Assembly (NCBI GenBank): GCA_948473115.1
Contig: CAOKWI010000002.1
Location: 62,001-126,000 of the forward strand
Length of the DNA: 64,000 nucleotides
Reading direction: 5' to 3'
Origin: an uncultured Lachnospiraceae bacterium
Lineage (GTDB): Bacteria; Bacillota; Clostridia; Lachnospirales; Lachnospiraceae
Shown here: positions 9,087 through 17,633 of the stretch, one piece after another
How the letters are laid out: each line of letters begins with the position of its first letter
Numbering within the stretch: position 1 is the stretch's first letter
Made by a program: the position numbers and the translations under genes
Notes under the pieces: model-generated
Database searches by the model: none
What the model was told of the DNA's origin: nothing
The model's input: the letters and a program-made list of their open reading frames with translations, nothing else

Positions 9087-9911
9087 CTACGCATTTCTCC
9101 GCCTGATCCCCTCGCTGAACAGCGCAAACCCGAGCACCACCCACACAATGGAAAGCCCCGGCGCCAACGCATACCAGGGCGCCGTCCGCAGATACCCCTG
9201 GGCATCCGAAAGCATCTTGCCCAGGCTGGCATCGGGGGGCTGTACCCCGATCCCCAGGTAACTCATACCCGACTCCGCCAAAATCGCATTGTTAAAGCCG
9301 ATCATCACGGACACCCAGAACACGGAAAAAATATTGGGCAGAATATGCACGAACAGGATCCGCATCCTGCCCACGCCCATCAGCCTCGCCCTCCTGATAT
9401 AATCCGCGTCCCGCAGACGGATGAACTCACTGCGGACAATCCTGATATAGCTTGGCACAAACACAATGCCCAAGGACAGGATCACATTCTGCCTGCCGCT
9501 GCCCAGGACACTGATGATCACCAGGGTCAGCAATATGCTGGGAAACCCGTTAACCGCATCGGTCACCCGCATCACGATCTCGTCCAGCACCCCTCCGAAA
9601 TAGCCTGTCAGCGCTCCCAGCAAAATGCCCACAGAACCGGAAAACAGAACCACAAGGCTGCTGATGACCACAGTAGTCCCCATTCCCTCCATCACCCGAG
9701 AGAAAATATCCCGCCCGAAATTGTCCGTCCCAAAAATATGGCGCAGGGAAGGGGCGTCGAATTTTTCCGCCGCAGACATGGCGGTAGTGCTGTAAGGCGT
9801 CCAGAAAATCCCCACAATACCCAACAACAAAGCAAGGCCTGTCATCAACAGCCCCGCCACCAGATATTTATTCCATTTTCCCATGCCGTGCTTTTTCATT
9901 CCGTATCCCAT
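9087..9911 (-). CDS. Oligopeptide/dipeptide ABC importer permease (OppC/DppC type)
   Basis: 274 residues with the DppC layout: one N-terminal helix (YLVAGLLMTGLALLLGIVGIFW), the periplasmic-type segment HIFGTDNFGRDIFSRV that marks this subfamily, then a five-helix core with the EAA loop RLMGVGRMRILFVHILPN. It pairs with the OppB-type permease upstream. The start is uncertain among three nearby ATG codons. The gap to oppDF is 107 bp and the gap to oppB is 174 bp; the latter contains stem-loops. Confidence 0.92.
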   Translation of the reverse strand: MGYGMKKHGMGKWNKYLVAGLLMTGLALLLGIVGIFWTPYSTTAMSAAEKFDAPSLRHIFGTDNFGRDIFSRVMEGMGTTVVISSLVVLFSGSVGILLGALTGYFGGVLDEIVMRVTDAVNGFPSILLTLVIISVLGSGRQNVILSLGIVFVPSYIRIVRSEFIRLRDADYIRRARLMGVGRMRILFVHILPNIFSVFWVSVMIGFNNAILAESGMSYLGIGVQPPDASLGKMLSDAQGYLRTAPWYALAPGLSIVWVVLGFALFSEGIRRRNA

Positions 9912-9998
9912 TTCCTCACATTTCCCGTCATGCTGCCAAGAAAGGCAATGCCCGCCGCCTTCGGCGGCACAAACAATACGTGAACTCGGCGCAAGTCC

Positions 9999-10076
9999 GG
10001 AAGAATCGCTTTAGCGATTCTTCGAGGCGAAATTTAGATTTTCTTAGGCAGCGTTTTTTGATGCCTTAGAAAATCT
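9999..10076. other. Double stem-loop between oppB and oppC (repeat family D)
   Basis: The first hairpin has perfect arms GAAGAATCGC/GCGATTCTTC (10000-10023). The second has arms AGATTTTCTTAGGCA and TGCCTTAGAAAATCT with one mismatch (10036-10076). The first hairpin recurs almost identically between oppA and oppB at 11087-11112. Such structures between cistrons often set relative expression or mRNA stability. Confidence 0.65.
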
Positions 10077-10085
10077 TTTCGCCTT

Positions 10086-11045
10086 TCACACTTCGCTGAT
10101 CCTGGGATCAATCACCCGGTAAAGGATATCCACCAGGAAATACACAAAAATAACCACAAACGTGATATATAAGATCAATATTTCCACCACCGGGAAATCA
10201 CGGGTGGAAATGGAACTGATCAGCAGCCGCCCGATCCCAGGCAGGCCGAAGACCTGCTCGATGACAATACTGCCTGCCACAATCTCAGCAATGATCATTC
10301 CCAGAAAGGTGACCACCGGCATCATGGCGTTGCGCAGCACATGACCATACATAACCCGCCGCTTGGTGCAGCCCTTACTGTAGGCCGTACGGACATAGTC
10401 TGCCTGCAGTTCCGTCAGCATGGAATTACGCAGGAACCTGGCAGTCATTGCAATCTTGGGAATGGCAATGGACAACGCCGGGAACAGCAGGTACTTCAGA
10501 AATCCCCCGAAATCCTCCTGATAACTTACATAGCTGCCGGGAGCAAAGAATTTCAACAGGATCCCAAACAGATAGGTCACAAGGATACCCAGAAAGAAGG
10601 AGGGAACCGCCATGGAGACCTGCGTCACCACGCCCAACACCGCATCCAGGAAATGGCTGCTGCTTCTGGCCCACAGCACCCCCAGGGGAATGGCAATGAC
10701 TATGATCAGCACCAGGGATACTGCCGCCAGCCAGAGGGTCACGGGCAGCTTATCCCCGATCAGCTCCGCCACCGGCATCATCTCATTCATACTCTTGGAA
10801 AAACGGTAGCTCTCCCCCAGGTCACCCCGGAGCACATCCGTCACCCAGTTAAAATACCGCTCCACAGGCGGCTTGTTCAGTCCCAGTTCTTCCCGAAGCT
10901 GTTCCTCCCTCTCGGGAGTCGCCTCCGTCCCCAGTATGGATGTCACCACATCCCCGGGAATGATCTGAAAGGCGAGGAAGGCAGCCACAGAAACCAGGAA
11001 CAATGTCATAATGAGAGTAATTAATTTTTTTATAAAGTATTTCAT
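10086..11045 (-). CDS. Oligopeptide/dipeptide ABC importer permease (OppB/DppB type)
   Basis: 319 residues from ATG at 11045 (MKYFIKKLITL), with GGGAGGTGG eight bases upstream. It shows the N-terminal helix, the DppB family segment FQIIPGDVVTSILG, the EAA-type loop SKGCTKRRVMYGHVLRNAMMP and the terminal VDILYRVIDPRI. It forms the channel with the OppC-type permease. It lies between oppA and oppC in a co-directional set, separated on both sides by structured intergenic RNA. Confidence 0.93.
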   Translation of the reverse strand: MKYFIKKLITLIMTLFLVSVAAFLAFQIIPGDVVTSILGTEATPEREEQLREELGLNKPPVERYFNWVTDVLRGDLGESYRFSKSMNEMMPVAELIGDKLPVTLWLAAVSLVLIIVIAIPLGVLWARSSSHFLDAVLGVVTQVSMAVPSFFLGILVTYLFGILLKFFAPGSYVSYQEDFGGFLKYLLFPALSIAIPKIAMTARFLRNSMLTELQADYVRTAYSKGCTKRRVMYGHVLRNAMMPVVTFLGMIIAEIVAGSIVIEQVFGLPGIGRLLISSISTRDFPVVEILILYITFVVIFVYFLVDILYRVIDPRISEV

Positions 11046-11086
11046 GTGGCTGCCACCTCCCTTCATTTTTCACCCGGTGCAAGGCC

Positions 11087-11204
11087 GGAAGAATCGCTTC
11101 AGCGATTCTTCCGTGTGAAGAAGCTCTGCGCTGCAGAGCGTGAAATCACTTAATGAGGTACTTGCCGAATGTAATTCGGCACGAGTTTAGTGATTTCCTT
11201 CACA
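11087..11204. other. Structured oppA-oppB intercistronic region
   Basis: Several nested stems are visible: GGAAGAATCGC/GCGATTCTTCC (11087-11112); GCTCTGC/GCAGAGC (11123-11139); GCCGAAT/ATTCGGC (11164-11180); and an outer pair in which TGTGAAG and AAATCACT pair with AGTGATTT and CTTCACA. The whole could fold as a three-way junction. It lies immediately after the oppA stop codon, a position where stem-loops commonly protect the upstream mRNA and reduce downstream expression. Confidence 0.6.
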
Positions 11205-11207
11205 CTT

Positions 11208-12743
11208 TTATTCGGTCCAGAACACCGTGCTCATATCCTGTACATAGACAGGATAGAACTTGTAGCCGCTCAGCTTCTTATTGATAGCCGTCATGTTAGC
11301 GGGAACCTGCAGGAACGCGCTTCCCGCGTCGTCACAGAGAATCCGCTGCAGCTGTGCATAGGCATCGATCTTCTTCTGGATATCCAGGGTCGCCTGGGCT
11401 TCCAGGTAAAGCGCGTCATACTCCGCATTGGCGAAGTTGATGAAGTTCTTCTTGGAGTCTGTCTGGAACCGGTTCAGCAGGTATCCGGGCGTGGTATCGC
11501 AGGTAATGCCGCTGATGGTTGCCTGATACTGACGTCCGTTGTAAATCTCGTCAAGCCATGTACTCCACTCCACCGCCTTGATGGTGGCGTTGATGCCCGC
11601 TTCCTTCAGCTGCTCCACCACCACCTCGCCGGTCTGCATGTGGAATTCGTAGTTGGAGGGAATGGCGATCTCCAGCTCCAGCCCGTCCCCATAGCCCGCC
11701 TCGGCGAGCAGCTCCTTTGCCTTCTCCACGTTTGCCGTGGTACCGTACGTATCGTTCAGGTCCACGTAATTGTCCTTCAGTGTGGGAAGCATGGCCGAGC
11801 TGATGATGGTGCCATTGCCGCCGCCTACGAAATCATTGATGCTGTCCTTGTCAAGGGCATAGCAGATCGCCTGGCGCACCCGCACGTCATCCAGGGGCGC
11901 CGCCGCATTGTTCAGGAACAGCGCCTGCACCACGTTGGATGCGGAAGCCTCCACATTAAAGGTCTCCTGCAGCTCCTGTGCCTGGGAATCCGTCAGGTAA
12001 GCGTAAATGTCGATGGTGCCTCCCTGCAGCTCCAGCACAGCGGAGTCCGGGCTGTTGACGATCTTGAAATTTACCTCGTCCAGATAAGGCAGGCCGGTCT
12101 GCCAGTAATCCGGGTTCTTCTTCAGGACAATCCCCACCTGGGGCGTATAGGACACATAAGAAAACGGTCCCGTGCCGATGGGATCCGCCTCTGCATCCTC
12201 CCCGCTTCCCGCGGGAATGATCGCCGCCACAAAGCTGTAGATCAGCTCTGTGTTCGCGCTTTCCACCGTTACCTGAACCGTCTTATCATCCAATATGTCT
12301 ACGGCCTGGATCACTTTCAGTGTGGAAATGAGGGGCGTGCCGTCCAGAAGTCCTGATACCCTCTCCAGGGAGTACTTCACATCCTCGCATGTCACAACAT
12401 TGCCATTGTGGAACTTTACGTTCTCCCTGAGGGTGAAGGTATATACCAGACCATCCTCGGAGATCGTATAGTCACTTGCCACTGCATTGATCAGGTTGCC
12501 GTTTTCATCGGGCTTTACCAAGCCTTCAAAAATGTTAAACAAGATTTCTTTCGTTCCTGCCGCCGTTGCTTTATGAGGGTCAAGACTGTCAATATCCTGC
12601 TGTATGCCTACAACAACGGAGCCTCCGTAAACAGGCTCCTTAGAGGAATTATCCCCCGAAGACTCTCCTGTGCCGTCTGAGCCGCAGCCGCCCAGTACAG
12701 CCATTGTCAGAAGTGCCGTTAAAAGTATACGAATACGTTTCAT
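11208..12743 (-). CDS. Oligopeptide/dipeptide-binding lipoprotein (OppA/DppA family)
   Basis: 511 residues from ATG at 12743, with GAGGAG nine bases upstream. The N-terminus is a lipoprotein signal (MKRIRILLTALLTMAVLGGC), with the lipidated Cys followed by a Ser/Gly-rich spacer. The mature part is an SBP_bac_5 domain: GGSVVVGIQQDIDSLDPH near the start, the conserved YTFTLRENVKFHNGNVVTCEDV block and DVRVRQAICYALDK. It captures peptides outside the cell for the OppB/OppC/OppDF importer. It has its own promoter at 12798-12825. The preceding genes encode aspartoacylase-like and ligase-like proteins, which suggests that the imported ligand may be an unusual peptide (inference). Confidence 0.93.
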   Translation of the reverse strand: MKRIRILLTALLTMAVLGGCGSDGTGESSGDNSSKEPVYGGSVVVGIQQDIDSLDPHKATAAGTKEILFNIFEGLVKPDENGNLINAVASDYTISEDGLVYTFTLRENVKFHNGNVVTCEDVKYSLERVSGLLDGTPLISTLKVIQAVDILDDKTVQVTVESANTELIYSFVAAIIPAGSGEDAEADPIGTGPFSYVSYTPQVGIVLKKNPDYWQTGLPYLDEVNFKIVNSPDSAVLELQGGTIDIYAYLTDSQAQELQETFNVEASASNVVQALFLNNAAAPLDDVRVRQAICYALDKDSINDFVGGGNGTIISSAMLPTLKDNYVDLNDTYGTTANVEKAKELLAEAGYGDGLELEIAIPSNYEFHMQTGEVVVEQLKEAGINATIKAVEWSTWLDEIYNGRQYQATISGITCDTTPGYLLNRFQTDSKKNFINFANAEYDALYLEAQATLDIQKKIDAYAQLQRILCDDAGSAFLQVPANMTAINKKLSGYKFYPVYVQDMSTVFWTE

Positions 12744-12797
12744 AGCGCTCTTCTCCTCTTCGATCAATAAACCTCTCACTATTCAATTGTCTCCACT

Positions 12798-12825
12798 ATT
12801 TTACCATAGAATACTCTGATTGCAA
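12798..12825 (-). promoter_or_regulatory. Promoter of the opp operon
   Basis: On the minus strand TTGCAA (12820-12825), a 16-bp spacer and TAAAAT (12798-12803) lie 55 bp before the oppA start. This makes independent transcription of opp likely, although read-through from the upstream genes remains possible. Confidence 0.55.
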
Positions 12826-12848
12826 GTAAAATTTTATAAAGCCTACAT

Positions 12849-12884
12849 ATTTGCCGTGACAGTTCAGCCATGCAGCAATTTGCC
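12849..12884. mobile_element. Remnant of MITE family B with target duplication
   Basis: A 22-bp remnant GTGACAGTTCAGCC-ATGCAGCA, equal to one end of the element at 62515-62710, is flanked by the direct repeat ATTTGCC (12849-12855 and 12878-12884; eight bases with one mismatch). The right repeat abuts the stop codon of the aspartoacylase-like gene that ends at 12885. Confidence 0.65.
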
Positions 12885-13814
12885 TCAATATTTTTCTATC
12901 AGCTTCACCACCGCCGTGTTGGCGTAGGTCAGGGGCTCATTGTGCACGAAAAACACCACCATGCCAAAAGGTGCGTAAAGAGTCTCCAGGATGTCCCCCT
13001 CATAGGGATCCAGGATGTTGGCCAGCGGCTGCCCCGCCCTGACCTCCTCCCCAGCCTTTACCATCGGTTCAAAGATACCGGACTTCGCCGTTTTTATCAT
13101 GACCATGTCCTCGTCATGTACAATCCTGGAATGCAGCCCGTCCGGTATGCTGTATTTCAGCATTCCCTGACCGGACAGGAAATTCATCACCGCCAGCACG
13201 GCCTGTCCCGCGCTGGTCCGGTCAAGCCTGGAGGTAGTGGAGGTATAGAGGGAAAAAGCCTGGGTATCCCATACCTGCCAGTTATAGTTCAACGTGGTGG
13301 TATCATAGGGCCTTACCCGGCGGATAATGACGTAAGGGAGGCCGAACTGCCTGGCCGTCTCAGGATCGCTGAAGCCCTCGTCCATCAGCCGCACATGGGG
13401 GACGAAATCCCCCGGCATATAGAAAGAGGTAAACTGGATCCCAAACCGGTACTCTGAAATTTCCCTGAAGACGCCGTCCGCGATCCTCTGGGTCGTCTCC
13501 CCCAGGTTATATCCGGGGAACATCCTGTTGATATCCGTATTGTCCGTTGACCAGAACCTTTTCTGTATGTTCATGGAGTACGGATTGATGGAAGGAATGA
13601 CCAGGATCTTATGTCCCTGCGTAATCCTCCCTTCCTCCTCCAGCTGCTTCATCTTTTTCACCAGCTGGGAACAGCAGTAAATCTGCTGCACCTCATTTCC
13701 CCTTGAGCTCCCCACGATACAGACCGACTTTTCCCCGGTCCCGAATTCATATCCCGTCACGCGGAAGGTATCCCGGTAGATTCCCTTGAGTTCATAAATA
13801 ATCCTTTTATTCAT
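12885..13814 (-). CDS. Aspartoacylase/succinylglutamate desuccinylase-like protein, metal ligands lost
   Basis: 309 residues, clearly paralogous to the gene just upstream: both share the NRMFPG motif after an (N)TD/DLD segment and the C-terminal lipoyl-like half. The family zinc ligands are altered. The G-x-H-G-D-E motif of the paralogue is here GSSRGNE (His to Arg at residue 38), the second His (DIHAS) aligns with QFTS, and the later VVEMG glutamate aligns with a Ser/Thr stretch. It is therefore probably not a metallopeptidase; a regulatory or scaffolding partner of its paralogue is a reasonable inference. The C-terminal part (SGIFEPMVKAGEEVRAGQPLANI) resembles a barrel-sandwich hybrid domain, as is usual in this family. 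The start codon overlaps the upstream gene by 8 bp, implying translational coupling. Confidence 0.82.
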   Translation of the reverse strand: MNKRIIYELKGIYRDTFRVTGYEFGTGEKSVCIVGSSRGNEVQQIYCCSQLVKKMKQLEEEGRITQGHKILVIPSINPYSMNIQKRFWSTDNTDINRMFPGYNLGETTQRIADGVFREISEYRFGIQFTSFYMPGDFVPHVRLMDEGFSDPETARQFGLPYVIIRRVRPYDTTTLNYNWQVWDTQAFSLYTSTTSRLDRTSAGQAVLAVMNFLSGQGMLKYSIPDGLHSRIVHDEDMVMIKTAKSGIFEPMVKAGEEVRAGQPLANILDPYEGDILETLYAPFGMVVFFVHNEPLTYANTAVVKLIEKY

Positions 13815-14757
13815 AGCCGCACACTTCCTTTTTCAGCAGACGCCCCATCAGGGATCCCTCAACCACCACGGGATAATCCCTTATGGTGAACAGCATACCG
13901 TCCTCCGGGGTTCTCACCTCATCCAGCACCTTCCCGCACAGCGGATCCACAATCCGCCCTATGATTTCGCCTTTCCGCAGCTTAGCGCCATGCAGCACGT
14001 CCGGAATAAACACCCCGCCCATACCGGCGTTCAAATAGCAGACATCCTCCGGATTCCTTGAGATGACAGGTTTTCTTGCCGGCTTTACCTCCCCGGTCCA
14101 GATTCCCATTTTTTTCATCAGATGGAAAATCCCATCCACCAGCTGGTCTCCGTATCTGCGCGTTATGCGCATTCCCACCCCCATCTCCACTACCAGGACC
14201 GGCGTCCCGATGCGGTTGAGGCTGTACGCGAAGGTTGATTCCAGCACCGTGCTGGCGCCATGCACCCAGATCAGGTCCACGTTGGCCGCCTCCGCCATGG
14301 GCACAAGGGTATCCTGATGCAGTTCATTGATGCGTATCTGCGGTATCTCTGTCAGATAGATATTGCTGGCATGGATATCCAGCACGCAGTCGGAGCCCGC
14401 CACATCCTCCATGATCCTGGCCACCACATACTCTATCATGCTGCCGTCAATATCCCCGGGGAACATGCGGTTCATATCCAGGTCAAAGGCCGGGATCCCC
14501 CTGGTGATGGAATCGATCCCCAGCGGGTTCATGGCCGGATAGATGTCAACAATCCCGGCGAGGCACTCCTTCCCCTGCTCTATGCGGCGCTGTAGCTCGA
14601 AACAGACATACTGCCCCTCCAGTTCATCCCCATGGATGCCCGTGACGATACTGATGCGCTTCCTATTTTCCGCGGGCTGCTCCGGCAGGATACGGTTCCT
14701 CCTGATCTCCAGCACTTCATCTACCGGCAGCCCCACCGCTGCAATTGTTTTTATCAT
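13807..14757 (-). CDS. Aspartoacylase/succinylglutamate desuccinylase family metallohydrolase (M14-like)
   Basis: 316 residues from ATG at 14757; a GTG at 14766 is possible but lacks RBS spacing. It carries the zinc motif TGIHGDE (His and Glu ligands), the second zinc His in LDIHAS, and a candidate catalytic Glu in VLVVEMG. The C-terminal part (GGVFIPDVLHGAKLRKGEIIG) resembles the barrel-sandwich domain of this family. Members cleave N-acyl amino acids or the amide bonds of small peptide-like compounds. It follows the transglutaminase-like gene by one base and overlaps the inactive-looking paralogue, so the trio should be co-translated. The true substrate is unknown. Confidence 0.85.
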   Translation of the reverse strand: MIKTIAAVGLPVDEVLEIRRNRILPEQPAENRKRISIVTGIHGDELEGQYVCFELQRRIEQGKECLAGIVDIYPAMNPLGIDSITRGIPAFDLDMNRMFPGDIDGSMIEYVVARIMEDVAGSDCVLDIHASNIYLTEIPQIRINELHQDTLVPMAEAANVDLIWVHGASTVLESTFAYSLNRIGTPVLVVEMGVGMRITRRYGDQLVDGIFHLMKKMGIWTGEVKPARKPVISRNPEDVCYLNAGMGGVFIPDVLHGAKLRKGEIIGRIVDPLCGKVLDEVRTPEDGMLFTIRDYPVVVEGSLMGRLLKKEVCGYE

Positions 14758-14758
14758 T

Positions 14759-15553
14759 TCATTCACCCTTATCCCTTTTTTCCACCTGGACAGCTATTTT
14801 CTGCCGCTGCGCCCCGCCGTTCCACATCAGCCCCCGGTTGATCGCACAGTCGGCCGCATCCCTGCCATGGCCAAGCTTGATATGGCAGTCGGATACCAGG
14901 CAGTCATTTGTGGGATCGAACGCCACCCACCTGCCGCCGCAGAGCGCCTCCACCCACGCATGGCTGGCACCCTCCCCCACAATCATCCCGCATACATAGC
15001 GTGCGGGAATCCCGGCCATGCGCAGCAGTGTGACATAAATGTGCGCATAATCCTGACAGACACCCTTTCCCATGCCCCACGCCTCCTCCGCCCCGGTCTG
15101 GACCTGCGTGACGCCCGGCACATAGGCGAAATCCTGATGCAGCCTGTGCATCCATGCCACACAGGTCTCATGGGGATCCCTGTTTTCCGGAAGGCCACAG
15201 GACTGATAATATGCCAGAAGCCCCGGTCCCGGTATACATTTCCCATGGGGAATCCGGTAAACCCCCGTCATTGGATCCTCCGCTTCCTCGTAATCCGTCC
15301 TGAGGATCTCCACATCGCCTGTGGCCTGGAACACAAACCGGTCATGGGGCTCTGTCTCACAGCCATAGATCTGCCTGTTCCCGAAGGAGTCCTCCCCCAT
15401 GCAATATCCGACCTCAGGCAGCACGGAAAGTTCCGCTCCCAGCAGATGCTGCCTTGCATTTTCCCTTGGGATACACTTGATCGTAAAACAGCATCTGTGG
15501 ACGCATTGCTCATATCCTATTTCCATCCTGTACTCAAAATGCAGCACCGCCAC
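14759..15553 (-). CDS. Transglutaminase-like (papain-fold) enzyme
   Basis: 264 residues. An N-terminal beta-rich region (bacterial transglutaminase N-domain type) precedes the core with catalytic Cys in GVCQDYAH, His in ASHAWVE and Asp in VAFDPTND. This is the standard order and spacing for the transglutaminase-like superfamily that accompanies ATP-grasp/alpha-E genes. The start is a GTG with AGGAG seven bases upstream. It is likely to act as a peptidase or amide-bond transferase on peptide tags or small peptides. No signal peptide is seen, so it acts in the cytoplasm. It lies 98 bp after the alpha-E gene and immediately before the aspartoacylase pair. Confidence 0.9.
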   Translation of the reverse strand: MAVLHFEYRMEIGYEQCVHRCCFTIKCIPRENARQHLLGAELSVLPEVGYCMGEDSFGNRQIYGCETEPHDRFVFQATGDVEILRTDYEEAEDPMTGVYRIPHGKCIPGPGLLAYYQSCGLPENRDPHETCVAWMHRLHQDFAYVPGVTQVQTGAEEAWGMGKGVCQDYAHIYVTLLRMAGIPARYVCGMIVGEGASHAWVEALCGGRWVAFDPTNDCLVSDCHIKLGHGRDAADCAINRGLMWNGGAQRQKIAVQVEKRDKGE

Positions 15554-15651
15554 ACGACCACTCCTAACCTGTCTGCTGTATCATAAGCGGTTGCGAAACC
15601 CTCATCTGACAAACCGACATTGGGCACTCCCTTTCAGCCCCCCGCAACTGC

Positions 15652-16320
15652 CTACTGCCGTATCATTGCCTCCACATTCGACACAATCCCATAATAATCC
15701 AGATCCGCACTTTCCACAAGGCTTTTCAGCAATTCCATCCTGGCCCTGTCATAAGACAGCCCGCTTCTTTCCACCCTGGGGATCATGCGGTGCACCTCCC
15801 TGACCAGCTCCTTCTGCGACACTCTCAGCCTGGCATACATATCGATACGTTCAATCCGTTTCCCCGCCTTGATCATATTCCGCACCTGCTCGGAATCAAT
15901 CTGGTCGTCCGCAATTCCCCAGAAGGCCAGGATATGGTCCATCAGATCCTGCAGTTCTATCAGCGGCGACTTACTCGCTGCCGCCTTATTCATGTCGTAA
16001 ACGGCAAGCTGAACATAAGAAAACGCCTCCGAACCGATACTCTCCCTGAGTACAATGGCATTGTCATATGCCCGGTTGAGATTGCTGATAATGGAATCCG
16101 GCACATCCGCATCAAAGGGATAGCGTCTCAGGAAATCCTCCTTCGACAAATAAATATTGGGGATATCGATGGATTCACAGAATGCCTGGTAACTGTCAAC
16201 CGCCTCATCGATCATAATGTCGAATTTCGGGAAATAGAACCGGAGCGTCGTGTACACGCGCTCGGTGTATCTTCCCAGCCAAAATAAATGATTCGCCTGT
16301 TCTACTGATATAATACCCAT
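15652..16320 (-). CDS. Alpha-E domain protein (DUF403)
   Basis: 222 residues, all-helical, with the typical start GIISVEQANHLFWLGRYTERV and the acidic/helical pattern of the alpha-E family. These proteins almost always travel with circularly permuted ATP-grasp and transglutaminase-like genes; their biochemical role is not established. The start codon lies inside the end of the ATP-grasp gene (19-bp overlap), with AAGGA close by, which indicates coupled translation. Length is about two thirds of typical stand-alone members (around 310 residues), so it may be a compact version. Confidence 0.88.
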   Translation of the reverse strand: MGIISVEQANHLFWLGRYTERVYTTLRFYFPKFDIMIDEAVDSYQAFCESIDIPNIYLSKEDFLRRYPFDADVPDSIISNLNRAYDNAIVLRESIGSEAFSYVQLAVYDMNKAAASKSPLIELQDLMDHILAFWGIADDQIDSEQVRNMIKAGKRIERIDMYARLRVSQKELVREVHRMIPRVERSGLSYDRARMELLKSLVESADLDYYGIVSNVEAMIRQ

Positions 16321-17621
16321 GTGTCCTTAAACCCTCCTCCCTGCGACGAGTTCACGATAAAGGAATCCGGATTCCTGGAAAACCTTGTGAGACCGCTCTT
16401 CCAGACCATGGGCTCCTCCGCCGTCAGCACGAATGCCCTGAGATCCGCTTTCCTCGGTACAATTTCCCCGTTGTCCACAATATCAAGATCCTGGAAATCG
16501 ATGACCTCCTGTGCGATAAACCGTCTCGGCTCTTTCTGTAATAAGTTGATAAAATCCTGCTTCTGCTGCTTTGTCATGGTGCTGCCAAACACGACACCAT
16601 ACCCCCCTGCCTCCGCCACGTCCTTCAGCACCAGGCTGTCAAAATGTGCCAGGACATATTTCATGTCCTCCTCATAAAACGGCAGGTAAGTCGGCGCATT
16701 GCTGAGGATCGGCTCTTCACCCAGGTAGTACCGGATCATCTTCGGGACAAAATAGTAGATTCCCTTGTCATCCGCCACCCCATTTCCCGGGGCATTGAGC
16801 AATGCCACATTTCCCTTCCGGAACACCTCGTAAATATGGGGGATACCGATCAGGGATTCCGGATTAAAATTCATGGGATCCAGGTACTCGTCCGAGATCC
16901 TGCGGTATACGGCCCCCACCCTTTCCTTTGTCCCATTGGAGGAAATATAGTACAGCATATCCTTTTCCACCACCAGCTCCGAACCGGTCACGAGATGCGC
17001 CCCCGTCTTTTCCGCCAGATAGGAATGCTCAAAGTAGGCCGCGTTGTATCTTCCCGGCGTCAGGATCACCGTGTGTCCTCCCGGATTCACATAGTCCATT
17101 GTCCTCCGCAGCAGATCCGCATAATTCCGGTTTTCCTCCAGCCTGTGGCTGTGAAAGGTATCCGGGGAACTCCGCCTGCACAGATCCCTTGCAATCATGG
17201 GATAGGAGGCACCTGAGGGCACCCTCAGGTTGTCCTCCAGTATGTACCAGCCGCCATCCTTTCCTTTCACCAGGTCGATCCCCGATATATGGGAGTAAAT
17301 CCCCCGGGGCGGATACACCCCCTCACACTCCGCCATATATCCGCTGGAGGCGTAGATAAAATCCTCCGGGACAATCCCGTCCTTCACAATCTGCTTTCTG
17401 CTGTAAATATCCCTCAGGAATATATTCAACGCCATGACACGCTGCTTCAGACCCTTTTCCAGGAAACTGAACTCGTCGTGCTCAATGATCCTGGGTATGG
17501 AATCAAAGGGAAACAGCTGCTCCTTGAAAACGTTATTTTTGTAAATGCCGAACTTCACCCCGTAGCGCGCCAGCAATTCGTTTACTTTATCCGTGTGCTT
17601 CAATAACTCCAGTTGCTGCAT
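16302..17621 (-). CDS. Circularly permuted ATP-grasp enzyme (DUF404/DUF407 type)
   Basis: 439 residues with the motifs of this family in order: YILEDNLRVPSGASY (about 128-142), LLNAPGNGVADDKGIYYFVP, YYLGEEPIL, LKDVAEAGGYGVVFG and ADLRAFVL. ATP-grasp enzymes form amide bonds via acyl-phosphates, and this permuted class is predicted to ligate amino acids or peptides. The RBS GAGGAGG overlaps the purF stop codon, with 12 bp between the genes. It heads the peptide-modification set: ATP-grasp, alpha-E, transglutaminase-like, aspartoacylase-like (two). Confidence 0.92.
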   Translation of the reverse strand: MQQLELLKHTDKVNELLARYGVKFGIYKNNVFKEQLFPFDSIPRIIEHDEFSFLEKGLKQRVMALNIFLRDIYSRKQIVKDGIVPEDFIYASSGYMAECEGVYPPRGIYSHISGIDLVKGKDGGWYILEDNLRVPSGASYPMIARDLCRRSSPDTFHSHRLEENRNYADLLRRTMDYVNPGGHTVILTPGRYNAAYFEHSYLAEKTGAHLVTGSELVVEKDMLYYISSNGTKERVGAVYRRISDEYLDPMNFNPESLIGIPHIYEVFRKGNVALLNAPGNGVADDKGIYYFVPKMIRYYLGEEPILSNAPTYLPFYEEDMKYVLAHFDSLVLKDVAEAGGYGVVFGSTMTKQQKQDFINLLQKEPRRFIAQEVIDFQDLDIVDNGEIVPRKADLRAFVLTAEEPMVWKSGLTRFSRNPDSFIVNSSQGGGFKDTWVLYQ

Positions 17622-17633
17622 GAAAATTCCTCC

